Part shown: positions 44,786 through 57,300 of the stretch, piece after piece
How the letters are laid out: each line of letters opens with the position of its first letter
Position numbering within the stretch: the stretch's first letter is position 1
Source of the DNA: Gymnothorax reevesii
Lineage: Eukaryota; Chordata; Actinopteri; Anguilliformes; Muraenidae
Assembly: GCA_029721435.1 (NCBI GenBank)
Contig: CM056583.1
Span: 47,521,120-47,585,119 of the forward strand
Direction of reading: 5' to 3'
Length of the DNA stretch: 64,000 bases
The notes under the pieces: model-generated
Databases searched by the model: none
What the model saw: the letters and a program-made list of their open reading frames with translations, nothing else
What the model was told of the DNA's origin: nothing
Program-made: the position numbers and the translations under genes

Positions 44786-47700
44786 TATAGTACAAACAGG
44801 AGAGACTGACTGTTTGTTTTTTGAATACTGTATTTTTCATTCACCTGAAAATTGATTAAAGAGCACAAGAAGAGAACAAAGAGTGGTTGCTTTGCTTCTT
44901 TCTATGCGTACAATGAAAAATACTTGGTACTTGTACTCCACTTTTGATACTTAAGTACATTTTTTCACAAAATACTTTTGGTACTTAAGTACATTTGATG
45001 TGAGCTATTTTATTTACTTATACTCAAGTAATTTTCTTATGGGTGTTGCTCTTTTAATTTTTTTATAATTTCCTCAAAAGACATTAATGTCAATGCTATT
45101 TTCCAAAAATAAATTTGAAATTGTTGAATAAAATATAAGCTCCTTTAATGTCATAGATCCCACCTAATCTCACAATCTCCCACCCTCCTCACCCACTTTA
45201 TAAATAATATATCAGCTCCTGCTCATTACTAAACTTTCACTTCAAATAACTTCGTGAGCTTTGCCTCATTTAGTACCCCTTTCTTGGGCCCACATTCTCA
45301 TACAGCACTTGGCGGTCCAGCCATATACTAGGTTGCACCTAGTCTTGTTTTTTTTTTTTTTTTTGTCTTTTCTTGCTTTATATCATTCAAGTTCTATATT
45401 CATTTCTTTATTGTTTGCCATGTAATGTCGAAATCACACCCTAAACCAGGTTAAAAATTAACTTCACAACAGGGAAATTGAAGGAGTCTATGTGCACTTT
45501 CATCAATATCACTGCTTTCATTTGCAAGAAACTACACTTTATGGTCAAAGGTGTGGTCTTGGGCTGCTTTTCATGGTTTGGACTTGGCTTCTTTGTGTCT
45601 GAAGGAAAATCTTGCCACTGTAACAAACTCTTACGGATGATTTTTTTGTGTACATTTAAAATTTAGGAAACTGTGTGACACTAGAAAACTGTAGAGATTG
45701 ACTGACTTGCAATAAACCCTGATAAAAACCCCACCAAACCCTCTTGGGATTGAATGGGGACTTTGACCCAATGTAAAGCGTGATTCTTTCAATGGATGGT
45801 GGACCAGCAGGTCAGCTCGTACTTGCAGACAGGTAGAGTATGTAATAGTCTTCCATTAGTTAAACCCCCATATGCAGGTGCCAAATAAGTCCAATCCTTG
45901 TCTGTTGTGCATGGCCCTATTAAAGGCTTTATAGCTGAGGATTTGTGTCACTGAGACAGGAAAAAAATAATTTCAATGAAGCAAGACGCTTGTATCATTT
46001 GGAAATTCAATTATGTAATTATTTAGCAATTAAATTTCAGTATTGAGTGGACTACATGTGCACTCTACATGTCTACATGTGCACGAAGGGGATAGTATTT
46101 TAATGTGTATGGTTTCCAGTTTTTCGTATTATCCTTAAATGGGTGTAAGAATTAAATTTTTCCATTGCATACCTGATGGATGGGAGAAGATGAGAACAAA
46201 AAATTTGTTTTTAATTACATATGTTGCAGTGGTAATGGGGCCATCTTGAAAATCCTTCATCCTGCTCACCTAATCTCAGTGCAAGCAATGTCATTCAAAT
46301 TTTGTAAGAGCACTGGTCAAAAAAAGTGGCAGAATGGTTTTTACCTTTTCCTTTTAGTGACTTATCTGGAAATGTAACAAGACTTTCTGATCTGTCATGT
46401 AATTTTGTCACTCAAAATTCACTTTTGTCACTTTTGTCACTGTTTTCATGAGTTTTATTACAGTTTTCAAGAAAAACAGGTCATTTTTTACCAAAATTCT
46501 CTCATAGGCTTTGTGGCATTTTCTGGGTTCTACATCATTTAATGTCCCCTTATACCTGCTGCGGACCAAACAAAAGTTGAAGCATTTTTTGTTCTGAAGT
46601 CATTCATGACAATCATCATTCATTGTCTCATCTCATCATAGTTCATCATTATGTCTAGTATCATAGGATGATGCCCTGTAGAATTCTCCAGACTTGATTA
46701 TGATAACTAAGATTGGGGGGGGGGGGGGGGGGGTGTACCAGTTGGCTATGTCTAGTAAGCAGAATTTTCCCCTTTCCTTAGCTGTGCAATTGGGTGGGGT
46801 GTTTTTTGTATTGTCTGCTTTATAGTGCACCACACTTTCTCAGATCAGGACTGCAGGCATGACAATCTAGCACCTGTGCTGTCTCTGCTTACCCAGCCAC
46901 CCACTTGTAATTTGTGCTGAATGTGGTCTTCTTTCTTCAAAAAATTGCTTTCTTCATTAATGGTGCCCTCACCATTGTGCCAATCACCTAGCCCATGTGC
47001 GCACCTGCACGCACATGCAATGATAAATACTGACTTGTAGATCTGACGCTGATAATCGCTTACATTGTCCTATTCATCTTTGATCCAAAGAACATAATTT
47101 ATTTTTTGGGACTACAAAGCATTTTGCCGCGCTTTTAGCATTAATCTCAGATGACCCCCAGGCCAGAGCAGTCTGCGGAGCATTTTAACTGTGTTCATGT
47201 ATGGGTTTAGTCTTGCATACGAAGACTTTAATGTGGTTTGAACTTGGGTGCAGCAGTGAAAGGTGTTAACAAACAAAAGTTTACCAAGGTACTGCCAAGC
47301 CGATGTTGCCCTATCCATCGCACTATATTACATATCTAAGACTGTGACATCTGAGAGATTGACGATCAAACGCATTCAGAAGTGGTTTTTGACCCTCCCC
47401 TTAACGCCACAAGGTTTGATTGGATTCCTTTTATATTTTAATTACTTTAGAGGATGAAGTGTCCCATATCCTTCTTTTTTGTTTTGGTAAATAGTTGAGC
47501 CACAATCTATCTTTGCTCTTGAGATACTTGGAGACGCCTTTCATACTAATACATGTGGAGCTTGTCCATCTAACATAGGCTGTTTCCCACCATCTTATTA
47601 TTGCAACTTGTCTTATTAAATTCCTGCTGCACCAACTATTTTGGAGTTTGTTGCAATCTCTGGATTTTAAATGTATTTTGTATTGAAACCCTTGAAAACC

Positions 47701-48351
47701 AATTGAATTCAGAAGTTAAAGCATCAAATGGTCTTTTAGTGGCTTTCAGTTGATTGGAGGGTGAATAAACCTTTAAAATCTGTCTTATTAAAATTTTATT
47801 TGCATTTTCCACGACATCCCAACTTTGTTGCGATTTGAGTTGTAATTCTTGATCAGCTTCACATTGCTGTATGAATAGAAATGAAAGAACAGTTGGTTTA
47901 GAACTTGGAGACTATGAAGAAATCTCGTCCCAGAAAATAAGTGTGAAAATGTATAGTGTTCATGTTTTAAGTTTGAAAATCATTTAGTCAGACTTGCCAC
48001 CTGGACTAATACGTTACGGTACCCAGATTAATACTCCAAAACGTGATCAGTGAGGGAGACAGAAAATTGTACTTAACAGGTGACATTTGCTGTATGGCTG
48101 AATAAATATTCATGGCGGCTCTTGGCTCACCTCATCATGTCTTCTGATTTTTATGGCCCTCATCTTTGGACCTTGGTTTGTTCTAGAAAAGTTGGTGATT
48201 TACTTTGGTATTCTTAGAGCTTCAGTGATTGACAAGTGGGATGACAGAGGGTTGTGCTCTTCAGAATTCGGGCTCCAGTTACCAGAAGATGTAAGCAGCT
48301 TTAACGTTACCCTGAACATAAAAGATTTACCCAAAGTGTAGAAGAAACAGA
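44786..48351. other. Intergenic sequence upstream of the lectin gene
   Basis: No gene recognised. It contains a T tract near 45,350 and an 18-base G tract at about 46,717-46,734. A possible old Tc1 right end (CATCCCAACTTTGTTGCG) lies near 47,815-47,840. AATAAATATT near 48,102 is a weak TATA-like candidate upstream of the lectin start codon. The transcription start is not determined. Confidence 0.35.
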
Positions 48352-48394
48352 ATGCTGCTCATTCTTGTCATCTTATCTGGACTCATAAGTTGTG
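48352..48394 (+). CDS. Lectin exon 1: signal peptide
   Basis: ATG opens MLLILVILSGLISC, a short hydrophobic signal sequence, then GTAAGT. It leaves in phase 1, matching the CTLD1 exon. The intron is 3.4 kb and filled with transposons. Confidence 0.85.
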
Positions 48395-51300
48395 GTAAGT
48401 CTAGCATGGATGTGGCTTTGGCTGGTTGATGGAGAATGAAAGTATGTAAGATTGACTTTATTCTAGCATCAAGGGTGTCTTTTATATGAGGCAAAGATGT
48501 TGCTTTGTAATTATATGGTCCCATTTTTCAGCCAATGAAATGCAGCCCAAATTTTATCTGATTTTGTAATTTTATTTTCACTTCAAAGCATCAGAATTCT
48601 CTTTATGAATAAGACATTTATTTTCTCATTAATGGCGAGTTTACACCTGGAGCATATTGTAATACAAAATGCGCTGCCTTCGTAGATGAGAGCCTTCCAT
48701 TGGATGCTTGCTGCAGTGATTAATGTTTCAGCTGGCAACAAGATATTTGACCCTCACTAATGCAATGAGTGACTTCTCATTTCTTTAAAAAAAAAAAAAA
48801 AAAAACCATGTCGAAAGACATCCTGTGGATGTGGAAAAGAAGTTACTCTTTTTCAGGAGGGTCAAATTATTGGCCAGCATCAAGCAAAGAAAATAATTAA
48901 GGAGATTGCTGAAACCATAGGGATAAGGCCTGTCCAATGCATTATTGAATTCTGGAAGGACCGCGATGAACCATTATCTTCAAGGAAGAAATGTGGTCGC
49001 GAAAAATCTTGATGATCATGATCGGAGGTCACTTAAACCTGTTTGGTGAAATCAAATTGTAAAAAATCAACAGTAGAACTCGTGGCTACATTTAATTGTG
49101 AAAGTAAAGGCATTTCCATATGCAGAATGTGCAGAAAACTCAAGGGATTGGGACTAAACAGCTGCATAGCTGCAAAAAAACCACTTATCAGTGAGGCTAA
49201 TTGGGGAAAAAAGGCTTCAATTTGGGATCAAAAAGATTGGACTCTGGAAAAGTGGAAAAAGGTCATGTGGTGTGATGTGTCCAAATTTATCCTGTTCCAG
49301 AGTGATAGGCGCATCAGGGCAGATGAAGTGAGGCACCCATCATGCCTAATGCCTACAGCCCTGCGGGGGCAGTGTTGTGATACAGGGTTGCCTTATTTGG
49401 CCAGATCTAGGCTCAGCAATGATTCATACCCAAAGACTGCGGTCTAATGAACAAGTTGTCTCTTCAATGGATCTTTTTGTTCCCTGATGGTGCGGCAATG
49501 TCGGAATTCACTGGGCTGAAATTGCGAAAGGGTGGTTTAGGAAGCATGAGACATTTTCATTCATGGATTTACTGCCTCAGAGTCCAGACCTTAACCCAAC
49601 TGAGAATCTTCAGATGTGCTCAATACAATACAATATCTTGGCAAAAGAATTTGACCCTGGACAGAAATGTGGCATTGCATAAGCTTATTGAAACCAAAAA
49701 CGATGCCTCGGCACATTTATGCTCGTATCAAAGCTAAGGCAGTTTAACAAAATATTAGTGTGGGACTTTTTTTTTGGCCAGGCAGTGTATGTTCGGTCCA
49801 CAAATTGAACACTATAATTTGAGATTGGGCCACATTGCGGCCACAGTGAGAATTTGTGATTTTTTTTTTTTTTTTGGTAAGACAGCAGTAGCAGACACAG
49901 TACCAGAAAGCTGGGCATTATTGCAGTGTTGCTGAGTGGTAATGGGACTTTTGTAACCTGGAATGGGAGAATATAAACTCAATTCCTTTGGTCTGTTGAA
50001 CTGCAATTTTTTTTTTTGCATATGCAGCATGTACATTTCCTCGTGCCCAGCAGAAAAGGCCAGGAAGTGTTGAAATGTTTAAATTTAGTTCAATCCCATT
50101 TCCAAATAAGTTGGGAAGCTGCAAACTGTTGAGCAGCTGAAATCCTACATAAAGCAAGAATGGGAAAATATTTTGCTTTCAAAACTACGGCAGTTGATCT
50201 CATTATCTCCCAAACTGCTATGGAATGTTGATTGAAGAAGACATGATGCGACACAGAGATAAACATGCCCCTGTGCCAACTTTTTTGAAATGTTATTGGC
50301 ATCAAATTCAAAATGAGCACGTATTTTCCAAAAAACAATAAATTGTATCAGTTTCAATTTCTGATATATTGTCTTTCTACTATTTCCAAATAAATGTAAA
50401 GTTGAAATAATTTGAAAATCATTGCTTTCTGTTTTTATTAAAATTTTACGCAGCATTCCAACTTTTTTTTGGAAATGGGGTTGTTTGCGATGTAGATTAA
50501 CTTGTCATGATTCTGGTTTTTCATCATGTTTTATGTGCTGGTTTTGTGTTTTATTTATTCTTTTTTGGTTTTTGTTATATTCAGGTATTTGGCTCATTCC
50601 ATGTTTCAGTTCCACTGGCTTCGGGTGATTTAAATGAAGTCCGGTGTTTAAAAATATTCCTTCGTATCTCATTTTCTTCCTTCGACCTTCTGTTCTAATT
50701 ATTAACAAGACTAACATTTGTATTTTGTATTATAGTCTACAAACACAACTAACCATGTATATATTCGATTACTAAATTACTAATGAGCACTCTAGTTTAA
50801 GTTGTAAAGCTGCACCGCTACTAATAGACTAATTACCTCTTCGCAATCGCCCTGTTGTATTCTCCGCCCCTTTGCTTTCCACCGTCCTCTCCCTATGTTC
50901 AGCGAGAATCTTTATTACTTTCCTGCTCTGGTTATCTGTGCACGTAGAACTCCCGGACCGGAGCTGTTTAAATGTCATAGGCTGTCTGTGTGATTCCCGT
51001 TCGTATTTTGTCTCTCGCCAATTTTCGTGGTTAGGGTTTCCCTCATGTGATTCTCCTGATGTAATTAGCCTCATTCCCCACAGCTGATCCCTGTATAGCA
51101 TGTGACCATTCCTGTGTGTATATTAGGAGTCTTTTCACTCACAGCTCTTGTCAGATCGTTGATCAATTTTCATTGTGCCGAGCTTCCTGTACGCCTGTGA
51201 TTATTGTTTTTCTTCTACTGGATAGTCCGACCCTGATTCTTGCCATTGCCCTTTTTGTACTGTTTTGCCTTTCTGGATTCTGACCTGTTTTTGTATGACC

Positions 51301-54300
51301 ACGAGTACTGTGTTTGGATGCCCTGTGTATGACCATTGGCTTTGCCCATTGACTACGACTTTTTGCCTCTCGTTTTCGTACCTCCGTCCATCTGTCTTAC
51401 TGATTCTGACCCCTGCCTGTCTTGTCGATACTGTTTTTGGATTTCGTATTGTGGCTTGGCAATTCCTGTGTTTTTTTGGCTTTGCCTCGGACTTCATTAA
51501 AGGCATACGTTTTTTGGATTTCTGTCTCTCGCGTGTGGTTCCTGAACTGTACCTCACATAACTAGAAAATGGAAATAATCCTAATTATTTTTTTTTCAAG
51601 ATCAGATTCCTGCATAAAAATTATAATCACAAATGACAGATTGTCCACAACTGCTTCTGGCTGAATGTGTTGTCCGGTAAACTATTATACTGACCAATAG
51701 TGCCCAAGTGTACTACAAGTATTTTATGTCTCGAAAGAACCTCAGCTGTAACTTTAGAAAATAAGATATGTTCGCATAACATTAACCAACTTACATTTTT
51801 CTTTTCTCTATGCCGTCCAATCTGTAGCATTTGGCCAATGTGAAAGTGGATGGAGGGAGTATGAAAGCAAATGCTATTTTTTCTCCACTGACACCAAGTC
51901 CTGGCATGAGGCCCTTACAGAGTGTGAGAACAAGAACAGTAACCTCATGAGCATCCTTGACCTTCACGAGAGAGTAAGAGGAACCCAAATCTTGTCTTTG
52001 TATCTTTGTAAATTGTAGTTAATCTTTTAAGTTCTTATGTAAATCTGTGTCTCAAATTCTATTTCTTTTCTGGAATGGGTCACACTTTAGATGAAGTGTT
52101 GCTCATAAAGGCTTTATACAGCATGTATAATGCCTTCATAAATGAGACATAATATCTTCATAAATCATACATAAGCAGATGTCATGCTTTATAAAGGGTG
52201 AAACAACACATCCTTATTCAGCATACGATGGCAGATGTGACAATGACAATGTCCCTTATCTGGCAATGTTGCCCTTTATAGTATTTAGCCACTAGCTAAG
52301 TGACATTGTCAGTTATGTAACATCTGGCATCACATGCTGATTAAGGATGTGTTATCTCACCCCGTGCAAAGGATTGCATTTGCTTATGTATGATTTATGA
52401 AGACATTATGTCTCATTATATCCCAGAATGCCGAACGGTGTTCCGGGGATATTATGTTTTTTGTCCAACCGCCGCCGCCGCTGCCGCCGCCGCACCGTCC
52501 TACGTGTTAACGCGATAACTTCAGTAATATTTCAATTAGAATTTTCATGTTTTGCATATAAGTATGTATCATAAAGCGGAAGAACTGATTCGATTTTGGA
52601 CAATTTACAATGTCTAGATTGGCCACCAGGGTCCAAAAACTGAAAAATCACGGTTTTTATCATATCTCTGGAAATATTTGTCCGATTGACCTCAAATCAA
52701 GTGCAAATGAAAAGTTATGACCTGAGGATGTGTCCCACAATGACATTATACCGGTTTGTTTCAAAATTTTGACATAAAGTGGAGCTTTGTCACATAAAAT
52801 TCACCATTTTTGCCATATCTTTGGAATAATTTGTCCAATTGACATGAAACAATGTACAACTGCAAGGTCATGACCTCACAACGTGTCAAATGATGACATC
52901 ATACCTGTATGGTTCAATATTTTGCCACCAGGTGGCGCTTTGTGATGGAAAATGACCATTTTGGCCATATCTTCAGAATCATTTATCCGATTGACCTGAA
53001 ATTAAGTTCAAATGAAAGTCTATTCAAGGATTGGGGAATTGGAGGATTGGGGGCATTTGGGGATATACCCCAAGCTGTCGCCTCCGACAGCATAAGCCTA
53101 GTCTATGAAGGCATTATACATGCTGCGAGCAACACTTGTTCTAAAGTGTGACCCTTGAATGTATATGCGCACATCAGTGGCGGCTGGTGAACTGGCAACA
53201 GAGAGAGCTCAAATCATCCCCTAAAAATATTGATTGGTCATGACCTGTTTTCAATCATTCAGTTAAATTACCATAACAAACTCCATAAACTCTTGACATT
53301 AGATCAGTTTTCATTATTTTTATTTTTATTTTTATTTTCTTTTTATATTTAGTTTTGTCCTGTCAGATGGTAGTCTCTATACTGTCCCTTGTTCTTGTTT
53401 TGTACTATACTGTTTTGTCAATATTGTTATACCCCTCTCAACGAAGTTTAGGGGGGTATACTGGATATGCTTTGTCCGTCCGTGTGTGCGTGCGTGCGTG
53501 TGTCTGTGTGTGTGTGCTCGCGTCTGTGCGTCCGGACCTAGATGTCATAACCTACTCATCCGATTTTGAACATTTTTTTTCTTGCTGGAAGGTCTATTGA
53601 CTGTGGTACTGCCCGACTACTTGTTGTTGCAGGGGTTATCCTGTAAGCCATGCTTACTGACTAAATCTAGTTTTGAACTGTGTTGTGTTTATGTAATACT
53701 TGTTTGTGACTTGCTGCATACCGCCAGATCACCATTGAAAAAGAGACTTTGGTCTCAACTGGTTTTATCTGGTTAAATAAAGGATTTGATTGATTAATAG
53801 CGCAACCCTGTCAACTCTCAGGCATTCGGCTTGAGATTTAGTGGCGTATTTATGTTCCATGCTCAGAGATTCTCATGCGGAACTGAAGTCCTTGTGCATG
53901 GAGGTTTATCAGTTTCACATGCGTTACGGTGGATTTCATCCCGAGTAATTGGAAACCAATTATGACTCATGAATTCTCACGCTTTTCTTTATTGAGGGGT
54001 TGGAAGCAATGCGTGTGTTTCATGATCGTTTAAATTGTTTAAATGAAATAAGATCATTGGAAGCTATGGAATTGCACAAAGACTTTTGAAATGATCTTAT
54101 TTAATTCAAACAATTTAAACGATAATGAAACATGCTCTGCTTCCAACCCGAGTGAAGAAAAGCATGAGAAGTCCAGAGTCATAATGCAGGTGAAACTGGT
54201 AAACCTCCATGCCCAAGGACTTCAGTTCCGTTCGAGAATCTCTTACATATGTGTTGATTTAAAATCAAATCAAATCAAACTTTATTTATTTAGCACTTTC

Positions 54301-57300
54301 ATACAAAGAATAATTGCTGACTACAGCAGGGGAACGTAAATACAGTATGCCACTAAAACTCATGCCTGATGCGTGAAAGTTGACAGGTATGCCTTATTAA
54401 TGAAAACTGACCACACCTGATAATGTTGAGAGTTTCTCGAAGTTTCTGCAATGATCATTTAAATGAATGATTGAAAACAGGTCGTGACCAATTATGTTTT
54501 TAAGGGATGGGTTTAAGCTTCCCCTATCACCAGTTCACCAGCCGCCACTGTTGCACATAACTTTTGGGTAATGTATGAAGTACTAGGGATATTATTGGTC
54601 TTGTGTCTTTGGCTCTATAGACATGGGTTCGGACACAGATCGGCACTCAAATTTACTGGATTGGGCTTAATGACATTGCCGCCGAGGGAGTGTGGGAGTG
54701 GTCGGATGGGAATATGTACTACCCCTATCTTTCGTAAGTTGAAGAGCACCCCAAAAACAGCCAGACAAAGACCCCTGGTGGTGCCCTAGGGCATTTGGTT
54801 TGATTAAGAGATGAAGATTCATAAATAATCCCACATTCAGTTTCTCTCATGTTCTTCAGCCACTGGCATCCTTTTCAAATTTGAATTTCCTAGGTACTGG
54901 AAGCCAGGCCAGCCTGATAACTATAGAGACAATGAGGATTGTGGACAAGTATTAGGAGCCAATAATGGCCAGTGGAACGATGAGCAATGCACCGCCAGGC
55001 GCCGGTACATCTGCAAGCGACCAAACCGTAGGTGCACTCATCCCCAAAGGATTGGCCTTTTGCCCAGAGGGAGCATTGAGCACTTTTAACGGATCATTGA
55101 AATAGGGGAAAACAGATGATTGGATCTGTGTTCACTCTGTTTATAGTACCCATCGTCTGCTTTCAGCTGATCCACCCATAACATGTGACGCGGCCAATGG
55201 ATGGGAGCAGTTTGGCTCGAACTGTTACAAGTTGAAAGCGGACTCGCGAAAGAGCTGGAACTCTGCAAGAACTGACTGTGTGCGGGAGGGTGGTGACCTG
55301 GTGTCCATCACATCAGCTGCAGAGGAGCAGTATGTGACGGCTCGGCTCGATCCCTCAATCTTTGACCTCTGGATTGGCTTTTCCACCATGGTAATTGATT
55401 CTGTGAAGTTCAGCATATTTCCTTGCAAAAAAGATAAGTTCTAAGATTACCATAGTCTAAAAGTTATCTCCCCTCATTACCTCATTCTAACGAAGTTGGC
55501 AGGAGGTTATGTGTTTGCTGCCATTTGTTTGTCTGTCTGTTTGTTTCTGAACAAGATAACGCAAAAAGTCATGAAAAGATATCTCAGAAATTTTGTGGGT
55601 GGGTCATTATTACATCAGGGATGGACCCTATTGATTTTGATCGCGATCAGTCAAACAATATGGCCACCATGGCAGCCATCTTGAAATCCCATGACACGCA
55701 ATAACTGAACTTTGCCTTCACTCACCCAAGATTTGGACCGTGCTGCCTTGGCGGAGGTTTGCACTCTAGGAGTGCCTCTAGTTTGACTTGTTTTCTGTAG
55801 TTGATCTAGTGACCATCAATGTGCACTTATAGTTTGTCACACAAGATTGGACCATCTGCTTAAATATAATATATCGCAGCTGCACTAATGCTTAAAGGAA
55901 CCGTTCACCCCAAAATCAAAAATATATATTTTTCCTTTTAACTGATAGACCATTCCTCCATCTTGATTGTTTTCCTCAAGTTTTGTTTTGGAGATATTGA
56001 CCTTAAGAGATGTCTCCATTCTGTCAACTATTATGGAACTAAATTGCATTTATTTTGTGATGCTCAGAGGATGTTTGAAAAATTTAAAACCAATGCCTCT
56101 TTCCAGTGGTCCTTAGGACATGTTGACAGCAGTTTGGTATAGGAACTTTTTTTCCGGTAAACTTTCTACCAAACTACTTTTTTCTACCAAACTGCACCTG
56201 CCAACCACAGTGGAATTTAACTCCATTATATTTCAGGAAAGACAGACATCACTATGGTCAATTTCTCCGAAATTCGGCAACTCTTACCAAAACAATCCAG
56301 ATGGAGGACTAGTGCAATAAAACATTTTTCTTTGATTATGAGTGAACTGTCCCTTAAATACGTGTAAAATTGCTACAACCTCCGTGAATTCCGTCTACTT
56401 TTCCCATTTTGTTACTTCAATTCTTCAGTAATATGAAATAAAAAGTGTGTCCTCTGTTTCTAATTAAATACTATGAGCCAGATTTACCAAGACCTTTTAC
56501 TCAAGCAAAGTCAGTAACATGGAAAATGATTGCTGCAAAAAAAAATAAAAAATCACTGGTCATGTTATTGGTTTTGCACCTGCAAAAGGTCTTAGGTTCT
56601 ATGTGCCTGTGAAATAGAAAAAAAACAATCTATGGTTCAGCTATTTTGTTGGAGCCACAAGTGGGACATTAAGACTCTTGTGTTGGTTTCACAGATCTGC
56701 ACCAAGATTTCATGTCATGTTCAAGCAGACAATGAAGATTTTCAGTGGTCAGATGCCTCTTCTCCATCCTACACCAACTGGGGAGACGGACAGCCTGACC
56801 TCACGTAAGAAAGTTATGGAGGTTATAGAAAGAAATAAAAAAGGTCATATTGCCTGGATATGCAAAGACTCACTGGTGGCCTATTTTTGTACAGCGATAA
56901 GGCGAATGGAGTCTGTTCAGCTGTGATTAAAGAGGCAAATGAAGATTTTGGGAAGTGGAGGACCCATGAATGTCGTCACAAGCGACCTCATATGTGCAAA
57001 CGAGGAATAGAAAGTAAGACATTTAAGAGCCATTTCATGAGAAAATGGCATTTTTGAAGAATTTGAGAAGATGATTCCCTGGAATTGAATGAAATTTGGC
57101 ACATAGGTACATATGTCTCACAGAAAAAGCCAAATTTTTAGGTCTGTATCTCACTTTGCCTGCCTGTGGCGCTACCTGGAAGCCACTAAAATGGCTCAGT
57201 TTGCTGTTAACACCATATTTTACACCAACTATGATGACTTTAGGGTACACAGTACCAAATATGCAATACTTTTATCATGACCTGTGACACTTCAAGTCTG

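Larger units (their letters stand above)
53175..54550. mobile_element. hAT-like composite element, 1.4 kb
   Basis: The termini CAGTGGCGGCTGGTGAACTG and the inverse are near-perfect. The flanks GCGCACAT and TTGCACAT agree at six of eight positions. The subterminal block ATTGGTCATGACCTGTTTTC pairs with its inverse near 54,475. The interior holds a hairpin repeat (53,430-53,600), a LINE-like 3' tail (53,640-53,800) and a second foldback (53,806-54,388), so insertions accumulated inside. Confidence 0.72.
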
